A stretch of DNA of 64,000 nt. Source: CAYRVX01 sp964427875 (GTDB lineage Bacteria; Planctomycetota; Phycisphaerae; SM23-33). Position 1 is the first letter of the stretch, and each line of letters starts with the position of its first letter. The DNA is taken from NCBI GenBank assembly GCA_964427875.1, contig CAYRVX010000012.1:1-64000 (forward strand), in the 5' to 3' direction. Below, in pieces: positions 50,743 to 60,770 of the stretch. A program made the translations under genes and the position numbers. The notes beneath the pieces are model-generated. The model was not told the origin of the DNA and did no database searches. It saw nothing but the letters and a program-made list of their open reading frames with translations.

Positions 50743-53148
50743 CTACTCGGCGCCTTCGGAGCCGGGCGGCCGCAGCAGCTTGCGGCGAAGGGTCACCGTG
50801 CCGGCGGAGGGGTCGATCTCGACGATGCGAAGCAGGCCCCTGCCGCCGTCGCGTGTCTCGAAGCAGAATATGGCCCGCCGCACCTCGTCCGTCTTGAGCG
50901 TCACGTGGCGGCTGTCCTTGCTCGCCGTTGCCAGCGCCTGCCGCATGCGCTGCGGCGTGATCGACTGCCACCACGCATCCGGGATCGGGGAGATGGTCAG
51001 GTCATATCCCGCCAGGCTCGCCCCGCTGGAGTGGACGCTCAAGCGCCCGTCGATTCCATTCTCCCGGCACCAGGCCCGGCGCGCTTTGTAGCTGTGGGTG
51101 TCTACGTCGCTCGGGCCGGCGAGCAGCTTGCAGGTGTCCAGGTCGATGTAGGAGGGATCGCCGCCGCGGCGGGCGCGGATCGTTTCCTCGCGGGCGGGCC
51201 CGAAGCGGCACGACGCCTGCGCGGTGCTGCGGGAGGTGGCCGTGGCGGTCGGGGCCGCCCGGTCGGGCCCGCCGGCCTCGTACCAGCCGACGACCTCGTC
51301 GATGATGGCCGGCCAGTCCTTCCTGGGCTCGTCCGGGCTGCTGCCGTCGACGTCCCACCCGAGGGCGCCGAGGTTCACCGCGTACCACAGGTTGAGCTGC
51401 TTGACGATCTGCCCGAAGTGCGAGGTGTTATGCAGGCGGGTGCTGACGCCCCGGAGGAAGTCGACCATCGCCTTGGTGGCCGCAGGTCGGTCCGCGTGTT
51501 TCAGCAGCTTCTCGCGGATGCGCCAGAAGGTGGTCGAATCGACGCGGCTGCACTTCGGCGTCAGGAGTGCCGGCAGCATGCGATGCGCTTCTGCGGCCAG
51601 CGCTTCTTCGCCCTTCTGCGCCCCGTTGGCGAGGATCAGCCGCAGCCGGAGCCTCTTCGGCAGCGATGCGCGGTCTCCGGCGGGCTTGCGGGACTTCAGC
51701 GCCTCGGCGGCTCGCCACCACAGCCAGGGACGGTCCTCCTCGGCTGCGAGCAGTTCCCGCAGCGCCTCCGTGGTGGCGGGGGTGTTGATCGAGGCCAGGC
51801 ACCGGAGGAGCCCCGAGACGACGTAGCGATCGTCCTTCGCCAGCAGCATCCGCGTGATCCGACGGAAGTCCGGATCCGAAAGCTTCTTGCCGTAGCGTCG
51901 GATGGCATAGGCCGCCTGCGAGCGAATGGTGGGCTCCTCGGATTCCAGGAGCTGGAGGGCGGCCGCGACGAACTTCTCGCCGCCCGCCTTCATCCCCAGC
52001 TTGATGCCGCAGAGCCGGGCGGTGGGGGAGGGCGATTCGATCCAGGACGTGGCCGTCTCCCGCACGGCCGCCAGCTTCTCGGCAGGCAGCTCGGCGAGCT
52101 TCAGGGCCAGCAGCATGTCGCACACGCGGCGGACCTGGTTCCCGCGGGCGAGGTGCATGACCTTGACGGCCTCGCTGGTGTTGGCCGGGCCGTTCCGGGC
52201 GACCTGGTCGGCGGAGCGGCCCAGGGCCTTCGCCATCCTGTAGACGTGCTCGCCGTACCTCCGGTCCGGCCGGTCGGGGTAGCAGACCAGGAGGTTGCGG
52301 AAGGTCCTCCGCTGCGGCTCTTCGCCCACCACGATCTTTGCGGCACGGTCCCAGCTCAGCTTGCCGAGATTGCAGGTCATCGTCGTGCGTCGGCCGCCGG
52401 AGCTGTAGCCGCGTCTCTCGGCCTTGTGGCGTTTGCCGTCCTTGTCGTAGAGCAGCACGGGCGCGCTCATGTCCAGGCGGCGATTGGCGGAGATGGTGAA
52501 GTCCGGCGAGAGCTTAGCGCCCTGCTGCTTGATCGTCAGCGTGCAGGTATGGCCGTCCTGCGTGGTGACGGTCGGCCCGGGGGCAAACGGCGCCGAGAAG
52601 CTCACCTGGCAGTCGCCCGGCGGGCCGTGGTAGAATCGCACGGTCAGGTCCACTCTCTCGACGGGCACGGCATAGTTGGAGAGGAGCCCCGATTCGCGGA
52701 AGTCCGCGGGCATCCTGACGTCGTAGATCAGGAGCCGCTTGCCCCGGTGCTTGACCTGCCGGGCGCCAATGCTGCCGCCCAGCATGCGGCCTTCAACGGA
52801 CGAGCGGACCGAGAAGTGACCGTGAAGGAGGATGTCTCCGGCGGTCTTGGGCAGCTCGAGCACGAAACATCGGTGCAGATTGCGATGGCCGCGGGTCCAG
52901 CGGTAGCGATCGTCCAGGAGGGAGAACACCTCGCCGATCTTCCTGCCGTTGGCGTCGAGCAGGTCGTCGGCCCCGGCCGGCTGGACGCCCATCAGGCGGA
53001 TTCCCCTGGCCACCGCCGTGTCGGAGTCGGGCCCTATGGCGCCGCCATACCCGCCGACGGACGAGCCCCTGCCCACGTGTCGGATCCAGAGCCCCAGTGC
53101 GACCAGCAGCACGGCCGCCAGTGCGACGTAAACAAGCGTTCGTTTCAT
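50743..53148 (-). CDS. Membrane-anchored protein with HEAT-like repeats
   Basis: 801 aa. One N-terminal hydrophobic anchor (TLVYVALAAVLLVALGLWIR) is followed by a beta-rich domain (about 90-260) with VYLPVE-type strands and a pattern of Cys residues. Helical repeats with HEAT character follow (ESEEPTIRSQAAYAIRRYGK, ASINTPATTEALRELLAAEE, about 370-560), then a C-terminal domain with several aromatics and Cys. No catalytic motif is recognised. It is last in a minus-strand run with 135 bp to the gene upstream. It is probably periplasmic and tethered. Function is unknown. Confidence 0.72.
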   Translation of the reverse strand: MKRTLVYVALAAVLLVALGLWIRHVGRGSSVGGYGGAIGPDSDTAVARGIRLMGVQPAGADDLLDANGRKIGEVFSLLDDRYRWTRGHRNLHRCFVLELPKTAGDILLHGHFSVRSSVEGRMLGGSIGARQVKHRGKRLLIYDVRMPADFRESGLLSNYAVPVERVDLTVRFYHGPPGDCQVSFSAPFAPGPTVTTQDGHTCTLTIKQQGAKLSPDFTISANRRLDMSAPVLLYDKDGKRHKAERRGYSSGGRRTTMTCNLGKLSWDRAAKIVVGEEPQRRTFRNLLVCYPDRPDRRYGEHVYRMAKALGRSADQVARNGPANTSEAVKVMHLARGNQVRRVCDMLLALKLAELPAEKLAAVRETATSWIESPSPTARLCGIKLGMKAGGEKFVAAALQLLESEEPTIRSQAAYAIRRYGKKLSDPDFRRITRMLLAKDDRYVVSGLLRCLASINTPATTEALRELLAAEEDRPWLWWRAAEALKSRKPAGDRASLPKRLRLRLILANGAQKGEEALAAEAHRMLPALLTPKCSRVDSTTFWRIREKLLKHADRPAATKAMVDFLRGVSTRLHNTSHFGQIVKQLNLWYAVNLGALGWDVDGSSPDEPRKDWPAIIDEVVGWYEAGGPDRAAPTATATSRSTAQASCRFGPAREETIRARRGGDPSYIDLDTCKLLAGPSDVDTHSYKARRAWCRENGIDGRLSVHSSGASLAGYDLTISPIPDAWWQSITPQRMRQALATASKDSRHVTLKTDEVRRAIFCFETRDGGRGLLRIVEIDPSAGTVTLRRKLLRPPGSEGAE

Positions 53149-53283
53149 TGCCGGGGGCCTCCGGCCCTTTGGGATTAGTCGTCGTCGTCGGGCGAATGAT
53201 TCACCGTTTCGGCAGATTCTTTGCCGGCAGGCGCCGGAACGAGCGAGGCGGGACGGCCGCCTCGCCGGCCGGTTCGGTGTGGC

Positions 53284-54921
53284 TCAGCGGATCCTCTTCA
53301 GCGTGAAGTCGTCCATGAACGCCGTGCCGGAATCGCAGACGATGGAGATGAACACGAACGGGTCCCAGGCCGGCGTGGTGAACTCCAGGCTGACCTTCTG
53401 CCAGGCGGTCTTGTATCCCGACGCGGCGGTCGTCTGCTGGCGGACGAGCCACTTGCCGTCTTGCGGCGTCGTCTCGTAGAGGTGGGCGGTGATGTACGCC
53501 TGCCCGTGGCGCTTGGGGCGGACGTATTCGGGGATCTCCAGCTCCTTCTGCCCCTGCTCGACGAGCTCCTTGTTCCTCTTCTCCAGGTCGGCGACCATCT
53601 GCCGGTACGCCGCGAGGTAGTCCGTGCGCTCACGGTCGGTCATGTTCTCGACCTTGAACCACGCCTCCAGGAGGTAGGTCGCCTTGGGGCGCAGGGGGAT
53701 CTGCGGGACGTCGGGCTGAGCGATCAGGCGGGGGTCGTTCACGCGGTACTCGCCGCGGAGCATCAGCGCCTTCCTGCCGGAGTGGACCTCCTCGGAGGTG
53801 ACTACAGGCGGCTTGCCCGTCCAGGCAAGGCCCCGGATCGGCTCGGAGAGGGACACCGGCTGGTCCTCGAAGCCCTCCGTGTCGCCTACGCGGCAGACGA
53901 CGGCCCTGGAGCCGACGTTGAGGAGCTTCATGTTGTCGCGGACGTACCGGCTGAGCTCGGGAGGCAGGGCGAAGAGGCGGTGGACGGCGGTGTAGGTTTC
54001 GCGTTCGGCCTCATCCTTCGGCAGCTCGTCGACGAAGGGAAGGGCGACCTCGAAGATGTCGCGTGCGTTGTCGAGCGTCATGGGCGCGTCGGGGCCGCCG
54101 TCGCTGCGGGTGCGGCAGGGGCTCCAGCCGGTCTTCGGGTTCAGATACGCGATGAAGCCCTTGTCCCGCCACGTGAAGAGCCTCTTGTTGCGGTCGGCCC
54201 GGTCGATGGCGATCGTGTTGTTCACCCAGCCGAGGTAGTCGGTGGACCCGCCGGGGCAGTAGACCGTGCGGTCATAGACCCACCGGCTCGGCCAGGGAAT
54301 GTAGCTGTTCGGACAGAACACGCGGGTCGTCGCCTTCCGGTTCTCGCCCTCCACGGGCTTCTTGAACAGCACGGTCGTGGTGCCCTCGATCACGTAGCCG
54401 TATCGCTCGTCGACGCCGAAGACGTACGTGCTGACGACCTTGCGGCGGCTGGATTCGCTGGCGCGGACCAGGGCGATCTCCGAGCCGCCCCCGCGGAAAT
54501 GGTCGGTCAGCGGGGTCCCCCGAACGCCCCGCGTGCTGTATCGGCGTCGCTGCTCGAGGAAGTCGCCGGTCGGCAGGATCGGGCCGACGAGGTTGTCGAG
54601 ATGATACCTCCCGCTGCGGATGGCCAGCACCTCTCTGGCCGTGCCCGGCGTGAAGGCCAGCAGTTGGATGTGGTCGTCGGCGATGATCGCGACGTACCGC
54701 TGGCCGTCCATGATCAGCCGCAGGATCTGCCGCTTCGCCCCTGCCGGATGCTCGAAGGAGAAGGTCTTTTGCGTGTAGTGGAACTTGGGCTTGTAGCCGT
54801 GGAAGCGCTGGCGGAGGCCGATCCTGTCGGCCAGGTCGTCGATCTCATCGGCGATCGCGCCCGTGCCGGCGGCGGCGAGCAGGATCGCCCAGCCGGCGGC
54901 GTGAAGTCCGAGCCGTCTCAT
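53284..54921 (-). CDS. Exported protein of unknown function with carbohydrate-binding-like C-terminus
   Basis: 545 aa with a signal peptide (HAAGWAILLAAAGTGAIADE). The N-terminal two thirds are strand-rich (ILRLIMDGQRYVAIIADDHI, IALVRASESSRRKVVSTYVF, TRVFCPNSYIPWPSRWVYDR). The C-terminal ~180 residues resemble a CBM4/9-like jelly roll (HSGRKALMLRGEYRV, YLLEAWFKVENMTD, FVFISIVCDSGTAFMDDFTL). A charged helical insert (YLAAYRQMVADLEKRNKEL) interrupts the latter. ATG 54921 is preferred over in-frame codons to 54990. The family is not recognised; it is probably surface- or polysaccharide-directed. Confidence 0.7.
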   Translation of the reverse strand: MRRLGLHAAGWAILLAAAGTGAIADEIDDLADRIGLRQRFHGYKPKFHYTQKTFSFEHPAGAKRQILRLIMDGQRYVAIIADDHIQLLAFTPGTAREVLAIRSGRYHLDNLVGPILPTGDFLEQRRRYSTRGVRGTPLTDHFRGGGSEIALVRASESSRRKVVSTYVFGVDERYGYVIEGTTTVLFKKPVEGENRKATTRVFCPNSYIPWPSRWVYDRTVYCPGGSTDYLGWVNNTIAIDRADRNKRLFTWRDKGFIAYLNPKTGWSPCRTRSDGGPDAPMTLDNARDIFEVALPFVDELPKDEAERETYTAVHRLFALPPELSRYVRDNMKLLNVGSRAVVCRVGDTEGFEDQPVSLSEPIRGLAWTGKPPVVTSEEVHSGRKALMLRGEYRVNDPRLIAQPDVPQIPLRPKATYLLEAWFKVENMTDRERTDYLAAYRQMVADLEKRNKELVEQGQKELEIPEYVRPKRHGQAYITAHLYETTPQDGKWLVRQQTTAASGYKTAWQKVSLEFTTPAWDPFVFISIVCDSGTAFMDDFTLKRIR

Positions 54922-55041
54922 CTTTCGATTCCCTTCGTCCCGGGGCAACAGAGAGCGTGGGGGGCTGGCAGCCCGCTTCGTTAAACCCACGCGCGTTCGA
55001 AGGAGTCCGGGCCGCTTGCCAAGCCCAACCGCAAAGGCCGG

Positions 55042-55932
55042 CTACTGCGAGCCCTTCTTCGCCGGCGGCCGGTCCCCCTTCGGCGCGAGCGCCGCCTTCT
55101 CAGCGGCCCCAAAACGCACGGTGACCTGCTCTCCCGCGGGCCGCCCGGTCGGGTTCGGCAGCTCCAGGCGGACCTCCAGTGTCTCGCTGGCCGCGTCGGC
55201 CACCTTCGAGACGCGGATTATCTTGGCCTCGACGGGGGGCTCGGCCTCGGCGAATCGCACCAGGGCGGCCTGTCCGCGGGCGAGCCGGCGGGCCTGGGCG
55301 GTCGGCGTGGGCACGTCGATCCAGAGCGGGTCGACGCGGACCAGCCGGACCACGGCGGTGCGGGCCCTGGCGGTCTCGCCGACCCCGACGGCCTCGCCGA
55401 CCCGCCGGTAAACCCGCTCCACCTCCGCCTCCACCGGGCTGAGCAGGCGCATGCGCTCCAGGAGGAGCTTCGCCTCCTGGTGTCTTGCCTTGTCCTGCTC
55501 GTGGTTGAACCGGGCCAGTTGCAGGTCAAGCTCGGCGATGGGGACATCCATCCTGGCGTCTTCGAGCTCCCGCTCGGGGGCCGCGTTGCTGTCGTAGGCC
55601 TCCTGGACCTTCTTGAGCACCACGCGCTTCCGGGCCAGCCGCAACTGAGCCGCCTTGATGGCGGTCATGTTATCGGCCTTGGCCTTGAGCATGGACAACT
55701 GCACGCGTTCGACGGAGTCGTCAAGCTGGACGAGCAGTTGACCGGCCTTGACGTGCCGGCCCTCTCTAACGAGCACCTTTGCGATCCTGCCGGGCTGGGT
55801 GAAGGCCAGCGTGAGGTCCTCGCTCGGCGCGGTGATGGCCTTGATCGGCTCGGCGGCGTGCTTCCCGGCCGGGGTGTCCGCGGCGGCGGGCGGGGCCGCC
55901 AGGCACAGGGCGAACACGTACATGACCTTCAT
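55042..55932 (-). CDS. HlyD/RND-type periplasmic adaptor subunit
   Basis: 296 aa with a signal peptide and adaptor layout. The lipoyl half-motif is GRIAKVLVREGRHVKAGQLL, followed by a coiled-coil hairpin (about 75-150, KADNMTAIKAAQLRLARKRV, ELDLQLARFNHEQDKARHQE). The second lipoyl half is LLSPVEAEVERVYRRVGEAV and the beta-barrel part contains VDPLWIDVPTP. Adaptors link an inner-membrane pump to a TolC channel. The TolC-family gene is directly upstream (122 bp) and the pair should be one operon. No RND, MFS or ABC pump gene is adjacent. The true start is 55932; the same frame stays open upstream only as antisense-like shadow of TolC codons. Confidence 0.88.
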   Translation of the reverse strand: MKVMYVFALCLAAPPAAADTPAGKHAAEPIKAITAPSEDLTLAFTQPGRIAKVLVREGRHVKAGQLLVQLDDSVERVQLSMLKAKADNMTAIKAAQLRLARKRVVLKKVQEAYDSNAAPERELEDARMDVPIAELDLQLARFNHEQDKARHQEAKLLLERMRLLSPVEAEVERVYRRVGEAVGVGETARARTAVVRLVRVDPLWIDVPTPTAQARRLARGQAALVRFAEAEPPVEAKIIRVSKVADAASETLEVRLELPNPTGRPAGEQVTVRFGAAEKAALAPKGDRPPAKKGSQ

Positions 55933-56054
55933 GGCTTGGAATCCCAGTCCGGCCCGACCACGGGCCTCAGAAACGCCCGAGAGCCTCCGAGACGGCCGGA
56001 GACTCTCGTAGCGATTCGTTGCTGTCTTTCGTTGTCGGCCCGCCGGGCCGCGGA

Positions 56055-57842
56055 TCACTTCTTGGCGGCCGGCTTGGGCTGCCCGGTCAATCTCAGCACG
56101 GGCAGGCCCTGAGGGTCCTCGGTCCGGGTGACCTTCAGGTCCTGGTACTTCAGCAGCGTGCCCTGGCTGCGCTGGAGGTTGACCATGGCCACGTTGTAGA
56201 TGGCGGTGGCGCGGGCGAAGTTCTCCTCGGCCTGGGCCAGCCGGTCCTGGGCCTCGATGAGAAGCTGCAAGTACCCGATGGCGGGCTTGTTGGCCGCCCC
56301 GGCGTGCGACTCCCACCTTTTCTGAAGGACTCGCAGGTCCTCCTGGGCGGCCAGGAGCGACTCGTACCGGCTGTTCATCTCGCGGTGGCTGGTGGCCAGC
56401 TCCCTGGCGGAGATCTTGACCTCCAGCAGGACGGTGTCCACCGTGGTCTGGATCTGGGCGAGCTGCTGCCTCATCTCGATTCTGCGCCTCTTGAAGCGGG
56501 CCTCGGCGGCGTTGTTCTCGATGGGGAAGTCGAACCGCAGCCCCACGAGGAAGCCCGGCTGGGCGCCGTGCCACTGGTTGTCCCAGCCGTCGGTGATGCG
56601 CCCGGCCTTGTCGAGCCCGGCAATGGAGGTCTCGAGAATCAGGTCCAACTGCGGAAGGAGCTCGTTCTTGGACATGTTCTTGCGGATGGCGGCCGTCTTG
56701 AGCTGGAGGAACGCCTGGGCGATCTCCGGGCGGTTTTCCAGGGCCGTCGCGGCGGCGTCCTTCATGTCGATCTTGAGCTCCTTGATGCTGGGCCCACTGG
56801 CCGGGAGGAGCTCGGTCTTCGTGGACGCCAGCAGATCGGGGTCGTTCACGAGCGCCTTGATGCGGTCTTCGGCGTTCTTGATGCCCATTTCGGCCCGGAC
56901 GAGGTCGGCCCGGCGCTTGGCCACCGCCGCCCTGGCCCGCATGAGCTCGCTTTGTATCGCGTCGATGTCCTTGCGCTTCTCGAGCTTGGCGACCACGTCG
57001 GCCGTGTCGGCCAGCAGCTTCTTCTTCTGGAGGCACAGGGCCCGCGAGAGGTACAGGTTCCAATAGGCCCGGCAGATCTGGAGCAGGTGCGATTCCGTCT
57101 GGCGAATGAACTCGTTGCGGGCAATCTCGCTGTCGAACTTGGCGATCCGGATCCAGCTTCGGTTGTACTCGATGCCTCCGCCCTTCAGCAGGGGCTGGAT
57201 GACCGTAAGGGCCAGGACGGCCGCGGCCTGGTGATCCGGAACGAAGTAGATCGAGTTGTTGCTGGTGCGGTCGAGTCGCTGCGAGAGCTTCACGTCCGCG
57301 CCGGTCAGGGTCTTCTGCTTGACGCCGACCTCGAGGGAGTGGTGCCATTCCTTGAACCGGTCCCCCATGACGCCCTTCAACAGATCGCCCACCGGCTCGT
57401 CCCCGTACTCGTAGGCCGTCTCGGCGAACACGTGATGGTCGAACCGGCCTCGGGCCTCCTGGATGCCCGTCTCGCGGATCAGCGGGATGTCGCTGAAGAC
57501 CTTGATCTGCGCCGAGTGCTTCATCGCTCGCGCGAAGAGGTCGTCCAGGGCCTGGTTGGCCGGCTCGGAGTCCGCAAACAGCTTGGCGGAGACACCTTTG
57601 CGCCACCACGGGGTGAAGCTGCCCGGGATCTTCGCGGCCTTGCCCACGGCCGGAAGCTGCTTCTCCGCCGCGGAAAGCGTCGCGATCTGCTTCTGGAATC
57701 CGCTGGCGAGGCGCTGCTGAGTGGCCCGGCTGAACGCCCTGTCTTCCGCCTCGAACGAGGCGCTGCAGGACGCCAGCAAAAGGCACCCCGCCATGACGAG
57801 CAGCGGAAACGCTCGTGTCGCTGTGATCGAGCAACGTTTCAT
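56055..57842 (-). CDS. TolC-family outer membrane efflux lipoprotein
   Basis: 595 aa with a lipoprotein signal (AFPLLVMAGCLLLASC). The two helical hairpin repeats of the TolC family are evident: long helices with periodic Ala/Leu/Glu (FDSEIARNEFIRQTESHLLQ, ICRAYWNLYLSRALCLQKKK) and again near the end (RIEMRQQLAQIQTTVDTVLL, LIEAQDRLAQAEENFARATA), with strand regions such as GFLVGLRFDFPIENNAAEAR. It would form a trimeric channel across the outer membrane. It is a few percent longer than E. coli TolC because of an N-terminal extension of about 80 residues. The start at 57842 has GAGGAG about 10 bases upstream. It is first in the operon with the adaptor at 55042. Confidence 0.9.
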   Translation of the reverse strand: MKRCSITATRAFPLLVMAGCLLLASCSASFEAEDRAFSRATQQRLASGFQKQIATLSAAEKQLPAVGKAAKIPGSFTPWWRKGVSAKLFADSEPANQALDDLFARAMKHSAQIKVFSDIPLIRETGIQEARGRFDHHVFAETAYEYGDEPVGDLLKGVMGDRFKEWHHSLEVGVKQKTLTGADVKLSQRLDRTSNNSIYFVPDHQAAAVLALTVIQPLLKGGGIEYNRSWIRIAKFDSEIARNEFIRQTESHLLQICRAYWNLYLSRALCLQKKKLLADTADVVAKLEKRKDIDAIQSELMRARAAVAKRRADLVRAEMGIKNAEDRIKALVNDPDLLASTKTELLPASGPSIKELKIDMKDAAATALENRPEIAQAFLQLKTAAIRKNMSKNELLPQLDLILETSIAGLDKAGRITDGWDNQWHGAQPGFLVGLRFDFPIENNAAEARFKRRRIEMRQQLAQIQTTVDTVLLEVKISARELATSHREMNSRYESLLAAQEDLRVLQKRWESHAGAANKPAIGYLQLLIEAQDRLAQAEENFARATAIYNVAMVNLQRSQGTLLKYQDLKVTRTEDPQGLPVLRLTGQPKPAAKK

Positions 57843-57981
57843 TTTTGGGCTCTCCTCAACCTGGTTGAACAACCTGATCTTCCGAATTCGGACCGAATCC
57901 AGAACGTCCGAAGTTGAATTGTCCGTGCATATGTGTCCCGATCGGCGGCTCCGTCCGGCCGTCGGGCCATCTTGCCGTTTG

Positions 57982-59172
57982 TCAGGTCCCGCTCGCCGTG
58001 GCTGGCGCACTGAGGAATTCGTACGGGTAGGCGTGCCAGCCGAGCAGGATCGGATTCACGCTGCTGCGGTACAGCGCGTCCATCGAGACCTCCAGCGACC
58101 GGCTGCCGGAGACGTTCTCGACCGAGACGTATTCCGATGCGTACTCCCATCCCAGCAGGGCCGGGGCGAAGTACCTTCGGAGGTTGTAGCCGGCGTCCGC
58201 CAACGGGCCGTAGCCGGCGTAGTACTGGCGAAGCTGGACGGCGTACGGCTGGTCGACCGCCCCCACGCCGGGAAAGCCCGCCTGCCAGTTCCCGCCGGCA
58301 TCAACGATGACCGAGTTGGCGCCGAGCAGCTCGCCGCCCACGCCGTAGACGCTGACCTCCAGGGTCGAGCCCGGCTCGGCCGTCCCGCTGTAAAGCAGAT
58401 CATGCGCCGTCGGGGCCGGCTGCTCGGGCTCGGGCAAAGCGCCCCACCTGAAGCGGGTGAATTCGCCGGGCGGCAAGTGCTCGTACGTGTACACGATGGT
58501 CGCGACGAACCAGAACTCCTGCGGGCTGGATATGTACCCGCTCGCCACGTCCGACCAGTGATTGTTCAAGGAGCTGCTGGTGAACGTCAGGACCAGAAAG
58601 GTATCCACCGGGGGGACGGCGATGTAGCCCGACAGGTCGTCCCCCGGAGCGCTCTTCGCATCGTATTCCACGTCCGTGGTCGGTGTGCCCACCAGCCGCA
58701 GGCTGTCCGGGTCACTGACCTCCCACTGGCCGAAGGGGTCGATGCCGAAGTCCGGATCGGGGTTCTCGGCCGGGGGCGCCCCCTCATCGACTGCCAGCGG
58801 GCCGTAACTCAACTGCTGCGGCTGCAGCGTCAATTGCAGCGGGTTCACGACGGCCGACTGGACATCGATCTGCGTGCCCACCAGCACCCACGTTACGTCA
58901 GGCCCCCCTCCCACGGGCGACGCCACGACATCCTCACTATCCACGACGGAATAGCCGCCGGTCGCGGTGCCCTTCACAACCAGCCTGACCGACAGCAGCG
59001 TCCTCTCTCCGTTTTGCGTGTCGAACTTCGGCAGTTCAACGGGTGGATACATCGTGGAATCGTCGCCGGCAAAAGCGGTCGGGCTCGCCACGCTGTGCGA
59101 CTCCGACGCGGTCACCCCGCTCAGCAGGAGCCTGCTCTCCAAACTCTCGAACAATAGCCTTGAGCTTGCCAC
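57982..59172 (-). CDS. Third LEPR-XLL exported protein
   Basis: 396 aa. The N-terminal motif FESLESRLLLSG starts within ten residues of the GTG start (59172; AGAGGACGGAAC upstream). A beta-sandwich resembling the choice-of-anchor E family follows (YPPVELPKFDTQNGERTLLS, VRLVVKGTATGGYSV), and then a fill-in domain resembling an Ig-like module (YSGTAEPGSTLEVSVYGVGG). It lacks the C-terminal tail of the two giant LEPR-XLL proteins and their leader, so it is a simpler member. It sits between the TolC gene and a PEP-CTERM gene on the same strand. The sequence ending APATASGT has no membrane anchor. Confidence 0.8.
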   Translation of the reverse strand: MASSRLLFESLESRLLLSGVTASESHSVASPTAFAGDDSTMYPPVELPKFDTQNGERTLLSVRLVVKGTATGGYSVVDSEDVVASPVGGGPDVTWVLVGTQIDVQSAVVNPLQLTLQPQQLSYGPLAVDEGAPPAENPDPDFGIDPFGQWEVSDPDSLRLVGTPTTDVEYDAKSAPGDDLSGYIAVPPVDTFLVLTFTSSSLNNHWSDVASGYISSPQEFWFVATIVYTYEHLPPGEFTRFRWGALPEPEQPAPTAHDLLYSGTAEPGSTLEVSVYGVGGELLGANSVIVDAGGNWQAGFPGVGAVDQPYAVQLRQYYAGYGPLADAGYNLRRYFAPALLGWEYASEYVSVENVSGSRSLEVSMDALYRSSVNPILLGWHAYPYEFLSAPATASGT

Positions 59173-59511
59173 GTTCCGTCCTCTTGTGTGTGTCTATAAG
59201 TGTCCGTGACCGTTCACCACGAGCCCTGCCTTGTAGCCCGAATAAGCTTGGGCCAATTATCCGCACTGCTTGCGGCCACGGGAAAGGAAAAAGTGGCCGA
59301 AAAACGTGATTCGCCAGATACCCCAAGGCCGCGACTTTCCGAGGATTGCTGCGAGCGCTTGGAGGTCCGTCCTGTTGCGGGCCACCTCCGGCCGTGTTCC
59401 TGATACCACGCATGGTCCAACAACGCCGGGAACATAACGCGACCCCCGTGACGGATTCAACGTAAAAACCTGCTGATTTTTCCCAAGGGCTCGCGGGGCG
59501 CGTGCGCGCAG

Positions 59512-59549
59512 AAACGCGGCGGCCGGTCCTCTGTCCACCGCCCGCCGCG
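59512..59549 (-). terminator. Hairpin terminator of the PEP-CTERM gene at 59585
   Basis: On the minus strand CGCGGCGG/CCGCCGCG with an inner GC-rich stem, followed by TTTCT, 35 bp past the stop. The remaining part of 59173-59511 shows no gene; it contains a GTGACCGTTCAC near-palindrome at 59206-59217 that could be an operator for the LEPR-XLL gene. Confidence 0.5.
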
Positions 59550-59584
59550 TAAGATCGTCCCGTTGTGCGGGGCTCGGATCCCGC

Positions 59585-60448
59585 TTAGCCGCGAATCCGC
59601 CTCCTCCTGCGACGCCGCGATAGGACCGCCACGATGCCGACCCCCACCAGCGCCAGGGAGCTGGGCTCCGGGGAGAACTCCCACTGCTCTATGATCTGGA
59701 AGTAGAACTGCGGCGCCTGGGCGTCGCCCACAATCGGGGCCACGCCTGCATTGTGGCCGCTCGCCATTCTGCTGTCGAACTCCCACTCGATCGTCCCTGT
59801 CCCCATGAAGCCGTCGGGATCGTCCCCGACGATTCTCTCAAGAATCATGGCGTCGGCGATTGTGTGGTTGTTCGGGTCCGGGTCTCCGAAGGCCGCCACG
59901 CTGTCGACGCCGGCAAAATTGGGGTTGATCCAGAACCGGGGACTAAGCCCGGGGGGGTCCCAGCGTCCGGGGCCCTGCCCGGCCGGCAGTTCGTAAGGGG
60001 TACCACCCGGGTCGGTATCATCCGCGTCGCTGGCGATCGGCTCGTTCGACTTCTCGGCCAGCATGGCGTCCCAGTCGAGTATTCTCGGACCCCGGGCCAG
60101 GTTGGGGGTCTGGAGCACCGCGGCTTCCGGAATCCTCAGGTAGTCGAGGCCCATCGCGACCGTCACTGTGGCCGTGGAAGGCAGGTCCCTCTCGTTATCG
60201 AGGATGTTGCTTCCCCCCATGGCATACGCCCTCACCTCGATCAACATGAAATCCCAATTGTACGCCGGTGGTGGCGGGGGGATCTGATCTATCTCGAAGG
60301 TGCCCTGGTCGTTGGCGTTGTAGGTGACGGGCACTTGCGGGAACCAGTACTCCCTGTAGCCCGTGATGGGAGCCCCCCAGGCAGCAGCGCCCAACGAACC
60401 GATGAGTAGAAACAGTATAAGTAGACGAAGCCCTCTCCTGATGAGCAT
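59585..60448 (-). CDS. PEP-CTERM exported protein
   Basis: 287 aa. A signal peptide (LRLLILFLLIGSLGAAAWGA) and a beta-rich exported domain with two conserved-looking blocks (YREYWFPQVPVTYNANDQGT, IDQIPPPPPAYNWDFMLIEV) precede a C-terminal sorting signal: EPSSLALVGVGIVAVLSRRR plus more Arg. The exosortase that would process it is outside the window. It is transcribed from a very good promoter at 60545-60572, with a hairpin terminator downstream, so it is a single-gene unit. Function beyond surface export is unknown. Confidence 0.88.
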   Translation of the reverse strand: MLIRRGLRLLILFLLIGSLGAAAWGAPITGYREYWFPQVPVTYNANDQGTFEIDQIPPPPPAYNWDFMLIEVRAYAMGGSNILDNERDLPSTATVTVAMGLDYLRIPEAAVLQTPNLARGPRILDWDAMLAEKSNEPIASDADDTDPGGTPYELPAGQGPGRWDPPGLSPRFWINPNFAGVDSVAAFGDPDPNNHTIADAMILERIVGDDPDGFMGTGTIEWEFDSRMASGHNAGVAPIVGDAQAPQFYFQIIEQWEFSPEPSSLALVGVGIVAVLSRRRRRRRIRG

Positions 60449-60544
60449 CTGAGCACTCTCCTCTCTTGTTATCCTTCAGCCCTTCTGAGCATGGGACAGA
60501 TTTGAGCAGTCTGCCCATTAAGCAAAGGCTGCACCTCAAGACTT

Positions 60545-60572
60545 ATTCTACACGATATCCCCCGTTCGTCAA
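60545..60572 (-). promoter_or_regulatory. Promoter of the PEP-CTERM gene at 59585
   Basis: TTGACG (60572-60567) and TAGAAT (60550-60545), 16 bp apart on the minus strand, giving a leader of about 90 bases. The rest of 60449-60770 holds no gene. Confidence 0.7.
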
Positions 60573-60770
60573 GTGGCAAATCCGGGAAAGGCGAACATAT
60601 ATTGTGGATTGGTTTCCTCCGGGACGCCGGCCGGCCCGCCAGCGGCCGCCAGGGGCGGCGAGGGTGGCGTTCTCGTCCGTCGCTGCCCCTGGACTCGCCG
60701 TGACATCCACGGGGCTTGTTCGCATAAGAGTCTTTGGTAAAAACCCTTGCGTTGATTCGGGCCCGAACGG

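Noticed and set aside
55933..57834. A 5' extension of the HlyD-type adaptor giving a 930-aa protein
   Set aside because: The extension is read in a second frame through the TolC gene and is Gly/Arg/Pro/Gln-rich. The adaptor has its own signal peptide starting at 55932.
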